Origin: Saccharopolyspora_D taberi
Lineage (GTDB): Bacteria > Actinomycetota > Actinomycetes > Mycobacteriales > Pseudonocardiaceae
Direction: 5' to 3'
DNA length: 64,000 bases
Assembly (NCBI RefSeq): GCF_039534165.1
Contig: NZ_BAAAUX010000002.1
Coordinates: 124,001 to 188,000 of the forward strand
Shown in pieces: positions 49,788 through 58,681 of this stretch; positions within the stretch are counted from its first letter, which is position 1, and each line of letters begins with the position of its first letter. The position numbers and the translations under genes are program-made. The notes beneath the pieces were generated by a model that was given only the letters and a program-made list of their open reading frames with translations, searched no databases and was not told the origin of the DNA.

Positions 49788-50629
49788 CCCCGCCGCTGCT
49801 GGCCGGCCTGGTCGACGACGCGGGGCTGTTCCCCCCGACGGCGCTGGACATGGCCGCCGCGGTCACCCGACACCGGGCCGACCGCGCGGCGGGCGAACCG
49901 ATGCTCACGCACCGGTTCCTCTGCCCAGCGAGCAGGATCGGCGAGCTGCGCGAGGAGCTTACGGACATCGACCGGATCGACATCGGCCTGATCGCCGACC
50001 AGGGCGTCGGGTCGCTGGCCGAAACCTGCGGCGCCATCGCCGACGACGAGCGGACTTCGCTGGCACTGCTGGAAATCCCGGTCGCCAGGGCCAGGTCGGT
50101 CGACGAGGTGCTGAAGGCCCTGCACGCGCTCCCGGACCCGGCGCCCGCGTTCCTGGAACCGGCGAGCCCGACCGAGGTGGACGAGGTCGTCGAAGCGGTG
50201 CGCCGCGACGACACCGGCCGCACCCTCGGTGCGAAGCTGCGCTGCGGCGGTGTGCGCGCGGAGCTGTTCCCGTCCCCGGCCGAGGTCGCGCACTTCCTCG
50301 TTTCCTGCACCACCGGCGGGGTCCCGTTCAAGGCCACGGCCGGACTGCACCACGCGGTGCGCCACCGCGCCGAGGAGACCGGGTTCGTCCACCACGGCTA
50401 CCTCAACCTGCTGCTGGCCACCGCGGTCGCCGCCGCGGGCGGTTCGGAGGACGAGGTGCGGCAGGCGCTGGAGATCGAGGACGCCGCGGAGCTGGGCGAC
50501 CGGATCGCGGGCCTCGGCGCGGAAGCGGTGACCAGAACGCGCGAGGCGATGGTCAGCTACGGCTCGTGCAGCACCAGCACGCCGGTCCGCGAGGCGCAAG
50601 CCCTGGTATCGGCCGGAAAGGAAGGATGA
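49784..50629 (+). CDS. Unknown protein between hmgA and fahA
   Basis: 281 residues. GTG start overlaps the hmgA stop (GTGA). Begins LLAGLVDDAGLFPPTALDMAAAVTRHRADRAA and contains KLRCGGVRAELFPSPAEVAHFLVSCTTGGVPFKATAGLHHAVRH and HHGYLNLLLATAVAAAGG, suggesting a TIM-barrel-like alternation of strands and helices. Not recognised as any characterised enzyme. Its place between the ring-cleaving enzyme and fumarylacetoacetase, with no maleylacetoacetate isomerase gene in the operon, makes it a candidate for that step or for protecting an intermediate. That is inference only. Confidence 0.7.
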   Translation: MTPPLLAGLVDDAGLFPPTALDMAAAVTRHRADRAAGEPMLTHRFLCPASRIGELREELTDIDRIDIGLIADQGVGSLAETCGAIADDERTSLALLEIPVARARSVDEVLKALHALPDPAPAFLEPASPTEVDEVVEAVRRDDTGRTLGAKLRCGGVRAELFPSPAEVAHFLVSCTTGGVPFKATAGLHHAVRHRAEETGFVHHGYLNLLLATAVAAAGGSEDEVRQALEIEDAAELGDRIAGLGAEAVTRTREAMVSYGSCSTSTPVREAQALVSAGKEG

Positions 50630-50632
50630 TCA

Positions 50633-51829
50633 GTGACCCTCACAAGCTGGGTTCCGGTGCCCGCGGAGTCGGACTTCCCGGTCCAGAACCTGCCCTACGG
50701 CGTCTTCGAGCCCGCCGGAGGAGCGGCCCGGGTCGGCGTGGCCATCGGTGAGCACGTCCTCGACCTCGCGGCGGCTCTGGGCGACGAGGTGTTCGCGCGG
50801 CCGAGCCTGAACGCGTTCATGGCGCAGGGCAGGCGGCGCTGGCAGGAGGTGCGGGCCCGGATCACCGAGCTGCTCACCGACGAGCGGCACCGGCCGTCGG
50901 CGGAACCGGCGCTGCACCGGCTCGCCGACGTGCGGCTGCTGATGCCGTTCGAGGTCGCCGACTACGTCGACTTCTACTCGTCGGAGCACCACGCGGCCAA
51001 CATCGGGCGGATGTTCCGCCCGGACTCCGAACCGCTGATGCCGAACTGGAAGCACCTGCCGGTCGGCTACCACGGCCGCGCCGGAACGGTGGTCCCGTCG
51101 GGCACCCCGATCGTCCGGCCCAACGGCCAGCGCAAGCCCCCGCAGGCCACCGCGCCCGGCTTCGGCCCGTCGCAGCGGCTCGACATCGAGGCCGAGGTCG
51201 GGTTCGTCGTCGGCACCGGCTCCGAACTGGGCGAACCGGTCGCGCTGGCCGACTTCGCCGAGCACGTGTTCGGGGTGTGCCTGGTCAACGACTGGTCGGC
51301 CCGCGACATCCAGGCGTGGGAGTACGTGCCGCTGGGCCCGTTCCTCGGCAAGTCCTTCGCCACCTCGGTGTCGCCGTGGATCGTCCCGCTCGACGCGCTG
51401 GAGGCGGCTCGGGTGGCGCCCCCGGAACGGGACCACGAGCTGCTCGGCTACCTGCGCGACCGCGCGGACTGGGGCCTGGACCTGACCATGCGGGTCCGGC
51501 TCAACGGCCACCAGGTGTCGGAACCGCCGTTCGCCACGATGTACTGGACGGCGGCGCAGCAGCTGGCGCACATGACGGTCAACGGCGCGTCCCTGCGCAC
51601 CGGTGACCTCTACGCCTCCGGCACGGTCAGCGGCCCGGAACCCGGTCAGCGCGGCTCGTTCATGGAGCTGAGCTGGGGCGGCAAGGAACCGCTCGAACTG
51701 CCCGGCGGCGGCACCCGGTCGTTCCTGGAAGACGGCGACGAGGTCACCATCACCGCGACAGCACCCGGCGCCGACGGCGTGCGGATCGGGTTCGGCGAGG
51801 TCACCGGCCGCATCGAGCCCGCCCGGTAG
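50633..51829 (+). CDS. fahA: Fumarylacetoacetase
   Basis: 398 residues from GTG 50633 (aaggaagga upstream). FAH landmarks: DYVDFYSSEHHAANIGRMFRP, VGYHGRAGTVVPSGTPIVRPNGQ, the metal site DIEAEVGFVVG, and VNDWSARDIQAWEYVPLGPFLGKSFATSVSPW. Hydrolyses fumarylacetoacetate to fumarate and acetoacetate, the last step of tyrosine/homogentisate catabolism. Last gene of the operon; strong terminator follows. Confidence 0.94.
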   Translation: MTLTSWVPVPAESDFPVQNLPYGVFEPAGGAARVGVAIGEHVLDLAAALGDEVFARPSLNAFMAQGRRRWQEVRARITELLTDERHRPSAEPALHRLADVRLLMPFEVADYVDFYSSEHHAANIGRMFRPDSEPLMPNWKHLPVGYHGRAGTVVPSGTPIVRPNGQRKPPQATAPGFGPSQRLDIEAEVGFVVGTGSELGEPVALADFAEHVFGVCLVNDWSARDIQAWEYVPLGPFLGKSFATSVSPWIVPLDALEAARVAPPERDHELLGYLRDRADWGLDLTMRVRLNGHQVSEPPFATMYWTAAQQLAHMTVNGASLRTGDLYASGTVSGPEPGQRGSFMELSWGGKEPLELPGGGTRSFLEDGDEVTITATAPGADGVRIGFGEVTGRIEPAR

Positions 51830-51836
51830 CCGCGGG

Positions 51837-51881
51837 CCCGCGAGCCGCCCGGATCGTTCGGATCCCCGGGCGGCTCGCGGG
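51837..51881 (+). terminator. Terminator of the homogentisate operon
   Basis: A perfect 16-bp GC-rich stem (51837-51852 with 51866-51881), its 13-base loop itself containing ATC/GAT pairing, followed by tcttct. It starts seven bases after the fahA stop. Confidence 0.9.
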
Positions 51882-51899
51882 TCTTCTATCCTTGGCGCG

Positions 51900-52892
51900 A
51901 TGAGCAACGTGGAGCGCGATCCGGCGGAGACGGTGTGCGGTGGTGCGGCCACCATCGCCGAACCGGAGTACGAACTGCTGGAGCCGCGCGAGGTGCCGCT
52001 GGGCGGGCCGCGGGCGATGCTGGTCGGCCGCACGTTGCCCAACCGGGATCGCCGGATGGTCGGGGCCTGGTGCTTCGCCGACTTCTACGGTCCCGCCGAC
52101 ATCGCCGGGCAGCCGGGCATGCAGGTGCCGCCGCACCCGCACACCGGCCTGCAGACCGTGAGCTGGCTGCTCGACGGCGAGGTGCTGCACCGCGACAGCC
52201 TCGGCAGCCGCGCGCTGGTGCGGCCGGGCGAGCTGAACCTGATGACCGCGGGCCGCGGGATCGCGCACTCCGAGGAGTCCCCGCCCGAGCACCCGCGCTG
52301 GCTGCACGGCGCGCAGCTCTGGGTCGCGCTGCCCGGCGACCACCGCGCCGTCGCGCCCCACTTCGAACAGCACCGGGACCTTCCGCGCTCGTCCACCGCG
52401 GACGGAACGGTCACGGTGCTCATGGGCCGGGTGGGCGACGACGAGTCCCCGGCCGCCGCCTACACCCCGATCGTCGGCGCCGAGGTGTCCGCCGCGGACG
52501 GCCGGGTGCTCCGGCTCCCGCTGGAACCCGACTTCGAGCACGCGGTGCTCGCGCTGCGCGACGGGCTGACCGTCGACGGCCGCCCGGTCGCCACCGGCAC
52601 GATGCTCTACCTCGGTCGCGGCAGGAGCGCGGCCGAGATCGGCGGTCCCGGTTCGGGGTTGCTGCTCGGAGGGCTTCCCTTCGAGGAGCGGATCGTGATG
52701 TGGTGGAACTTCGTGGGCCGGGACCACGACGAGATCGCCCGCGCCCGCGCCGACTGGGAGGCGGCGCGGACCGCGGGCGATCCCGGCAGCCGCTACGGCG
52801 TGGTGCGGGGCTACGACGGCCCGCCGCTGGGCGCCCCGGCGCTGCCCGGGGTCGAGCTGCGCCCGCGCGGCCGCACCCGCGGCCCGTCCTGA
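51900..52892 (+). CDS. Pirin-family protein
   Basis: 330 residues, bicupin. Metal-binding HPHTGLQTVSWLLDGEVLHRDSLGS in the N-terminal cupin, ELNLMTAGRGIAHSEESP, and QLWVALP, all pirin hallmarks. ATG 51900 lies 18 bp after the terminator hairpin. Some pirins are quercetinases or redox-sensing regulators; the role here is unknown. Followed after five bases by the aldo/keto reductase gene, likely co-transcribed. Confidence 0.88.
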   Translation: MSNVERDPAETVCGGAATIAEPEYELLEPREVPLGGPRAMLVGRTLPNRDRRMVGAWCFADFYGPADIAGQPGMQVPPHPHTGLQTVSWLLDGEVLHRDSLGSRALVRPGELNLMTAGRGIAHSEESPPEHPRWLHGAQLWVALPGDHRAVAPHFEQHRDLPRSSTADGTVTVLMGRVGDDESPAAAYTPIVGAEVSAADGRVLRLPLEPDFEHAVLALRDGLTVDGRPVATGTMLYLGRGRSAAEIGGPGSGLLLGGLPFEERIVMWWNFVGRDHDEIARARADWEAARTAGDPGSRYGVVRGYDGPPLGAPALPGVELRPRGRTRGPS

Positions 52893-52897
52893 CCGGC

Positions 52898-53875
52898 GTG
52901 CGGTCTGTCCGGTTAGGACGGTCCCGGGTGCCGGTCAGCGCGCTCGGGTTCGGCGGTGCGGTGATCGGCAACCTGTACCGGGCGGTCGACGACGACACCG
53001 CGGCCGGCGCGGTCGACGCCGCGTGGGACGCGGGAATCCGCTACTTCGACACCGCTCCGCACTACGGGCTCGGCCTGGCCGAACGCAGGCTCGGCCGGGC
53101 GCTGGCCTGCCGTCCGCGCGACGAGTACGCGCTGTCGACCAAGGTCGGCCGGATCCTGGTGCCCTGCGAGACGACCGGGCCCGACGACGCCGGGTTCGAG
53201 GTCCCCGCCGACCACGTCCGGCAGTGGGACTTCAGCGCCGACGGGGTGCGGCGGTCGCTGGAGTCGAGCCTGGACCGGCTCGGCGTGGACCGGGTGGACG
53301 TCCTGCTGCTGCACGATCCCGACGACCACTGGGAGCAGGCGGTGTCCGAGGCGTACCCGGCGCTGCACGAGCTCCGGGACCAGGGCGTGGTCGGCGCGAT
53401 CGGCGTGGGCATGAACCAGTGGCGGCTGCTCGAACGGTTCGTCACCGAGACCGACGTCGACGTGGTCATGCTGGCCGGGCGCTGGACGCTGCTCGAACAG
53501 TCCGCTGTGGACACCTTCCTCCCGGCCTGCCTGCGGCTGCGGGTTTCGGTCCTGGCGGCCGGGGTCTTCAACGGCGGGCTGCTGGCCACCGACGACCCGG
53601 ACCCGGCGGCGATGTACGACTACGAGCCCGCGTCGGCGGAGATCCGGTCCCGCGCGGGCAGGATTGCCGAGGTCTGCGCCGCGCGCGGGGTGCGCCTGCC
53701 GCAGGCCGCCATCGCCTTCGCCGGGGGACATCCGGCGGTCGCGAGCGTCGTGCTGGGCATGCGGTCGGCCGACGAGGTGCGCCGCAACGCCGAGCTGTTC
53801 GAACGTCCGGTGCCGGACGCGTTGTGGACCGACCTCGCCGACGCCGGTCTCCTGCGTCCCGGCCTGCCGCGCTGA
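52898..53875 (+). CDS. Aldo/keto reductase, aldose (L-fucose/D-threo-aldose) dehydrogenase-like
   Basis: 325 residues from GTG 52898. Catalytic tetrad positions: Asp and Tyr in IRYFDTAPHYGLGLAERRLG, Lys in LSTKVGR, His in LLLHDPDD. The GFGGAVIGNLY start and GVGMNQWRLLERFV segment match the fucose dehydrogenase branch. NAD(P)-dependent oxidation of a sugar to a lactone is likely. Confidence 0.85.
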   Translation: MRSVRLGRSRVPVSALGFGGAVIGNLYRAVDDDTAAGAVDAAWDAGIRYFDTAPHYGLGLAERRLGRALACRPRDEYALSTKVGRILVPCETTGPDDAGFEVPADHVRQWDFSADGVRRSLESSLDRLGVDRVDVLLLHDPDDHWEQAVSEAYPALHELRDQGVVGAIGVGMNQWRLLERFVTETDVDVVMLAGRWTLLEQSAVDTFLPACLRLRVSVLAAGVFNGGLLATDDPDPAAMYDYEPASAEIRSRAGRIAEVCAARGVRLPQAAIAFAGGHPAVASVVLGMRSADEVRRNAELFERPVPDALWTDLADAGLLRPGLPR

Positions 53876-53884
53876 CCCCGGACC

Positions 53885-56755
53885 TCACAGACCGCCGGTC
53901 GTGGCGATCGCGTCGATCCAGGTGTCGACGAAATCACTGGTTTCCTGTGCCGTGGCGAGCACCTGCATCGAGGAGTTGAACAGGTCCGCGTTCTGCTGGT
54001 CGAGACCGTCCAGGCAGCCCCGGCCGCCGTCCCGGGCCTGGGTGACGAACGTTTCCCACACCGCCTGGACCTGCTGGTCGGGGACGCGGAAGTAGTGGTT
54101 CGCCGCCTCCGGGAGACCCGAGATGGACACGCAGAGCGGGCGGAGGTGCCGCATCTCGGTGATGGCGCTCCGCCCGGAGTCGACCTGCCGCTGCACGTCG
54201 TCGAACAGCTCCCGCCGGTCGTGGAAGAACTGGTCCATCAGGTCGTCGCCCCCGCGAAGCAGCCACGCCTGCACCTGGAGCGCCCTGCTGCGGTCCGGCA
54301 CCGGGCGATCGGCGACACCGACCCCCGACTGCGCCACTGCCCGCTGCACGTCGGCCGGGTCAAGAACCCTGGAGTTCTGAGGTGTCAGCACCATGAGGCT
54401 GTTCGCGCCGATCCCCAACGCCACGACGCACAGCAACCCGGTGCAGAGACGGCGGCTGATCACGCCACCGCGTACTGGCGCGGAGGAGCGCGGTCGCGGT
54501 GACCTGCGGATCAGGGCGACGAGCGCTGCGACCGCGATCGAGGTCAGCACGGTGATCAGCAGGGCGGGAGTGAGGAACAGGCCGGAAAGCCGAGGCAGCA
54601 CACCGGGTTGCCATCGGCAGGAAGCACTGGTGGCGCTCAAGGGCTCGATGCACCCTTCTGCCGCGCGGAGCACGTAGGTCCCGGCGAAACCCACCAGCAC
54701 GGCGGTCTCACCGGAGATGAGCGCGACGAGCAGCCGGTAGCGGCTCGCCGTCGCGGCGGCGACGGCGGCCGCGACGGTGGATCCGGCGACCAGAGCGGCC
54801 AGCGGTCCGGCGAAGTAGATCGACATGTACTCGACGAGGTCCGCGTCCGGCCCGTAAAGCGAGTGCAGGTGCGCCAGCACGCCGCCGGTGCCCACCCAGC
54901 ACAGAACTCCGCCCAGCAGCCCGGGAAGCAGCACCCGGCGCAGCGGAGGCAACGCCGCGCCGAACGGTTGACCGGGCACGGCATCGCCGGCCCAGCGGGG
55001 AGCGGTGCCGGACGGGCGGATCGCCCACGCCAGCAACGGCACCGCCCACAGCCCGGCGACCGCCACCAGGTTGAGCGGGGTGGCGGTCACGTTGGCCAGC
55101 GCCAGGATCGTCAGGGTGTAGACGGCGTCGAGCACCGACAGCTCGTCCGAGTGCCCCAGATCGTCTCCCGCGAGCCTCGACACGAGCGCGTCGCGGGCTT
55201 CGGCGATGCCGGGCGACAAACCGGTGGGCGACCAGCCCGCCGCGAGCCCGACTCCCTGGGTCTGCCACCACAGGAACCACACCGCCAGCGCCGCGCAGGC
55301 CGCTGCCAGGGTCGGCAGCAGCACCGGGCCGAACGTCCGCCGCTTCCAGACGCTGCTCCACAGCAGCGCGCACTGCGTGATCCACCAGGTGAAGACGACG
55401 GCTGCGAGGACGACGAGCAGCAGGACCTCGGGCCTGCTCGGCAGCCACTCGTTGATCGTGCCCTGCCCGGTGACCAGACCGCCGGTCACCATCCCGGCAC
55501 CCAGCCACAGCCCCACCCGCACGCCGGACGGCACCCGGCGCGAGGTGAGCACGGCGTGGGTCACCGCTCGCCACTGCGCGATCCCGACCACTGCGGCGAC
55601 CAGAGCGGCGACGACCAGCGCCGCCCCCTGCTGCGTCCACCCGCTGAGCAGGACGTACTGCGTCAGCGAGAACCAGACGTTGCTGTTGATCACCGACGCG
55701 GCGACCCCGGTCAGGAACATCGGGACCGCGGGCACCCCGAACAGCACGGCCGGATCGTTCAGGGCGTCCCGGCGCAGGTCCCAGCGCGGATGGGTCTGCC
55801 ACAGCTCGGCGAACGAGCCCAGCGCCCGCCGCAGCCGGCCCCGGACCGGCGGTGCCGCGACCGCCCAGCCGTGCGGGTCCGCGCCCCAGCGCACCGCGGC
55901 GAGGTCGGCGTAGATCTCGCGGCTGCGCAGCACGTCCGAACGCGCGAGGTAGACCAGCACGGCCAGGACGGCGGTCAGCAGCAGACCTCGCGTGACGATC
56001 GGCGCCTCGACGAACCACTCCTCGGACCCCGACTTGAGGGCGAAACTGGCCGCGCACCACACCAGGAACGGCGGGAGAGCGCCGAAGAGGAACACTCGCC
56101 AGAGGGCGACGGTGAGGTAGGTGATCGTGATGTCGCCGTTGCGGATGTGGGCGAACTCGTGCAGGAGGACCGCGCGGAACCCGTCGGGATCGGTGTTCCT
56201 GCGCGCGAGGAGACCGCCGTGCAAGCGCACGACCGGCTTGCGGTTGCGGCCGAACACCACGGCGCCGGTGGAGGCCGGGACCGGGTCGACGACGATGCGC
56301 GGGGTGCGGGAAAGACCGGCGGTCGCGGCCAGATCGTCCATCAGGCGGCGGATCCCGCCGTCCCGGTCGACGGCTTCCAGCGCGACGACCCGGCCGCGGC
56401 GGGCCTTCCACGCGGGCAGCGCCCAGAACAGCGCGCCGACCGCGGCGGACAGCAGGACGAACCAGGCGCCGAGCACCCACCACGGAGGCGGTGCCGCGTA
56501 CCGGACCGTGCAGGCGTAGTAGGCCTCCCACTGGAGCCAGCGCCGGGCGATGACGCTCGACGGCGGATCGCCGGGCGCCACCCCGGCGGCGAGCGAGCAG
56601 CCGTAGCCGTCGTAGCTGGACAGCGCGATGGCGACGTAGAGCACCATCACGCCGCTGGTCACCAGCAGCAGCACGACCAGCAGCCCGAACCGCACGGTCG
56701 TGCCCGCCGCGACCACCCGTTCGTCGATCCGCGACCGGGCGTCGTCAGTGGCCAC
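53885..56755 (-). CDS. Large polytopic M48-family metalloprotease
   Basis: 956 residues from GTG 56755 (ggagg six bases before; an in-frame ATG at 56797 is less well supported). Two N-terminal helices, then the M48 zinc site AVLLHEFAHIRNGD (HExxH, about residue 210) and the downstream Glu in SREIYADLAAVRWG, followed by at least 12 further helices and a soluble C-terminal domain (about 790-956). Typical HtpX/Ste24 enzymes have 280-450 residues, so the 600-residue C-terminal extension is unusual. Probably membrane protein quality control or signalling. Convergent with the aldo/keto reductase gene, ten bases apart. Confidence 0.82.
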   Translation of the reverse strand: MATDDARSRIDERVVAAGTTVRFGLLVVLLLVTSGVMVLYVAIALSSYDGYGCSLAAGVAPGDPPSSVIARRWLQWEAYYACTVRYAAPPPWWVLGAWFVLLSAAVGALFWALPAWKARRGRVVALEAVDRDGGIRRLMDDLAATAGLSRTPRIVVDPVPASTGAVVFGRNRKPVVRLHGGLLARRNTDPDGFRAVLLHEFAHIRNGDITITYLTVALWRVFLFGALPPFLVWCAASFALKSGSEEWFVEAPIVTRGLLLTAVLAVLVYLARSDVLRSREIYADLAAVRWGADPHGWAVAAPPVRGRLRRALGSFAELWQTHPRWDLRRDALNDPAVLFGVPAVPMFLTGVAASVINSNVWFSLTQYVLLSGWTQQGAALVVAALVAAVVGIAQWRAVTHAVLTSRRVPSGVRVGLWLGAGMVTGGLVTGQGTINEWLPSRPEVLLLVVLAAVVFTWWITQCALLWSSVWKRRTFGPVLLPTLAAACAALAVWFLWWQTQGVGLAAGWSPTGLSPGIAEARDALVSRLAGDDLGHSDELSVLDAVYTLTILALANVTATPLNLVAVAGLWAVPLLAWAIRPSGTAPRWAGDAVPGQPFGAALPPLRRVLLPGLLGGVLCWVGTGGVLAHLHSLYGPDADLVEYMSIYFAGPLAALVAGSTVAAAVAAATASRYRLLVALISGETAVLVGFAGTYVLRAAEGCIEPLSATSASCRWQPGVLPRLSGLFLTPALLITVLTSIAVAALVALIRRSPRPRSSAPVRGGVISRRLCTGLLCVVALGIGANSLMVLTPQNSRVLDPADVQRAVAQSGVGVADRPVPDRSRALQVQAWLLRGGDDLMDQFFHDRRELFDDVQRQVDSGRSAITEMRHLRPLCVSISGLPEAANHYFRVPDQQVQAVWETFVTQARDGGRGCLDGLDQQNADLFNSSMQVLATAQETSDFVDTWIDAIATTGGL

Positions 56756-56947
56756 TTCGCCTCCCCCCGGCCGGACTCCGCTGAGCCGGATCATTGTGCG
56801 GTTTTCCCACCGCGACCGGCGATTTCGGGCGGCAATGCACCCCAATGGATCAACCCGCGGGCAACGGCGGCCGATTGCCGCCAGACAGGGGCGGTGCCAC
56901 CTGGCGCGGGCCAACGTGATCTACCGGATGCCGCTGTGCGGCGGTGA
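56756..56947. other. Intergenic region before the gene remnant
   Basis: No gene, hairpin or repeat is seen in these 190 bases beyond the presumed promoter of the minus-strand protease gene. Confidence 0.5.
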
Positions 56948-57207
56948 TGGCGAGCAGTTCCCGATGTCCGCGAGCAGAACCAGCTCGGCGACCGGCCTGA
57001 CGAGGACTTCGCCGCCGCAGCGGCGGAATGCCTCGCCGCCTTCGGGAAACCGGGCGCGCTCGACTACCCGCTCGGCCGCCAACTTCGAGCTGCTCTATAA
57101 GGGGATCGCGGAGGGCCGCTGGACCCGGACACTCGCGCCCCGCCCGCGGTGTCCGAGCCGGAGAGCCGTCGGCAGCGCCTGCTGCGCACCACGGGCGGCG
57201 CCCCTGA
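56948..57207 (+). pseudogene. Remnant of a maleylpyruvate isomerase/DinB-like (TIGR03086-type) gene
   Basis: One frame (56948-57100) has no start codon and reads DEDFAAAAAECLAAFGKPGAL then YPLGRQLRAAL before TAA. A second frame from about 57119 reads RAPPAVSEPESRRQRLLRTTGG. In order and style these resemble the middle (ALAAFRxPGAL-type) and the C-terminal tail (APPVxVPExxxxxDRLLALTGR-type) of the mycothiol-dependent isomerase-like family, with the N-terminal half and the segment between them missing. It runs into the stop of the GntR gene. Interpreted as a decayed gene; the match is by eye. Confidence 0.35.
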
Positions 57208-57891
57208 TCAGCCGGGTCCGCCCAGCGCGCCGCGGAGCCAGTCCTCCACACCGGCGACGTGCACCGTCGCCCAGGCGTGGGCGACCTCGGGCCTGCGCGC
57301 CTCGATCGCCGCGCAGATCGCGTCGTGCTGCTCGCGGAAGCGGCCGACCGCGCCCTCCCGCGCCAGCCCGCTCCACACGCGGGCGCGGGTGGCCGACCCG
57401 GACAGCCCCTGGATCAGCGAGCACAGCACGGTGTTGCCCGCGCCGGCCGCGATCCGCCGGTGGAACTCGACGTCGTTGGCGACGAGCTCGTCCACCGGCG
57501 GGTCCGAACCGAGCGAGTCGACGACCGCGCGCAGCTCCGCGATCCGCTGGTCGCTCATCGCGGTCGCGGCCATCGCGGTGGCCGCCGGTTCCAGGATCCG
57601 GCGCACCTCGAAGAACTGGAGCAGGCTGTCGTCCTGGTGGAAGTCGACCAGGAACGCCAGCGCGTCCAGCAGCCGGGCGGGTTCCAGGGTGGCGACGTAG
57701 GTGCCGTCGCCCTGCCGGACGTCGAGCACGTGGATCAGCGACAGCGCCCGCACCGCCTCGCGCAGCGAGTTGCGCGACAACCCCAGCCGCTCGGCGAGGT
57801 CGGCCTCGCTCGGCAACCGGTCGCCGGGCCGCAGCTGCCCGCCGACGATCATCGCCTTGATCCTGTCGATCGCCTCGTCCGTGACCGGCAA
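57208..57891 (-). CDS. GntR regulator, FadR subfamily
   Basis: 227 residues from TTG 57891, which has ggaggag six bases upstream; an in-frame GTG at 57957 lacks a ribosome binding site. N-terminal winged helix (IDRIKAMIVGGQLRPGDRLPSEADLAERLGLSRNSLREAVRALSLIHVLDVRQGDGTYV) and FCD effector domain (FFEVRRILEPAATAMAA, NDVEFHRRIAAGAGN, QHDAICAAIEARRPEVAHAWATVHV), with the Asp/His metal-ligand pattern. Lies 70 bp downstream of the deiodinase-like gene on the same strand and probably controls it. Confidence 0.87.
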   Translation of the reverse strand: MPVTDEAIDRIKAMIVGGQLRPGDRLPSEADLAERLGLSRNSLREAVRALSLIHVLDVRQGDGTYVATLEPARLLDALAFLVDFHQDDSLLQFFEVRRILEPAATAMAATAMSDQRIAELRAVVDSLGSDPPVDELVANDVEFHRRIAAGAGNTVLCSLIQGLSGSATRARVWSGLAREGAVGRFREQHDAICAAIEARRPEVAHAWATVHVAGVEDWLRGALGGPG

Positions 57892-57961
57892 CGCGCACTC
57901 CTCCGGCAGCCCCGCCTGCTCCTCGGGCAGAGCGTACCGAGCACGCGGTGCGTCCACCCCG

Positions 57962-58642
57962 TCACGGATAGTGCACGAGCGCCTGGTCGAGCGGCTTGCG
58001 GGCCAGGTCGGGGACCTCGCAGTCGGGCGCCGGATAGCCGATCGGGAACACGATGTAGGGACGTTCGCTGGACGGACGCTCAAGGATCTTGGTCAGGAAG
58101 CCCATCGGGTTCGGCGTGTGGGTCAGCGTGGCCAGGCCCATCGCGTGCAGGGAGCTGATGAACATCCCGCACGCGATGCCGACGCTCTCGTTGACGTAGT
58201 AGTGCTTCTGCCTGCCCGCGCCGGTGACCGAGTACTTCTGCGCGAACACCACGACGATCCACGGCACCACGTCGAGGTAGTCCTTGTCCGCGCCGGTTTC
58301 CAGCCGGGCCAGCGCGCCGTGCCACTCCGGGATGTCGTCCCGGCCGTAGAACGCCCGCTCCTCGGCCTCGGCGGCCAGCCGGATGCGGTGCTTGACCTCG
58401 GCGTCGCGCACCGCGACGAACGTCCAGGGCTGCTGGTGGGCACCGCTGGGCGCGGTGTTGGCGGTGCGCACGGCCAGCTCGATCGCCTCCCGCGGAACGG
58501 GGTCGGAGCTGAAGAACCGGACGCTGCGCCGCTGGTCGAGCAGGTCGTGCAGGCGCTGCCCACGTCGCAGTCCTTCCTCCGCCGGAACCCGTGGCGGCCG
58601 GTACGGCACGAACGGGTGGGAGTGGGGGCGGGGCATGGCCAT
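57962..58642 (-). CDS. Iodotyrosine deiodinase-like flavoprotein (nitroreductase fold)
   Basis: 226 residues from ATG 58642 (aaggag six bases before). FMN-binding QRRSVRFFSSDPVPREAIELAVRTANTAPSGAHQQPWTF at the start. The rest follows animal IYD closely: DAEVKHRIRLAAEAEERAFY, GADKDYLDVVPW, KHYYVNESVGIACGMF, LTHTPNPMGFL, and VFPIGYPAPDCEVPDLARKPLDQALV. The substrate-lid residues Glu, Tyr, Lys of mouse IYD (153, 157, 178) line up with Glu95, Tyr99 and Lys120 at identical spacing. It probably reductively removes halogen from halotyrosines or a related phenol; other nitroreductase activity remains possible. Confidence 0.8.
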   Translation of the reverse strand: MAMPRPHSHPFVPYRPPRVPAEEGLRRGQRLHDLLDQRRSVRFFSSDPVPREAIELAVRTANTAPSGAHQQPWTFVAVRDAEVKHRIRLAAEAEERAFYGRDDIPEWHGALARLETGADKDYLDVVPWIVVVFAQKYSVTGAGRQKHYYVNESVGIACGMFISSLHAMGLATLTHTPNPMGFLTKILERPSSERPYIVFPIGYPAPDCEVPDLARKPLDQALVHYP

Positions 58643-58681
58643 GACCTTCTCCTTCCTGGACGGCACCGGCCAGCATGATCC

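Noticed and set aside
57891..57957. GTG at 57957 as start of the GntR regulator
   Set aside because: No ribosome binding site and 22 additional residues not seen in the family, whereas TTG 57891 follows ggaggag at good spacing.
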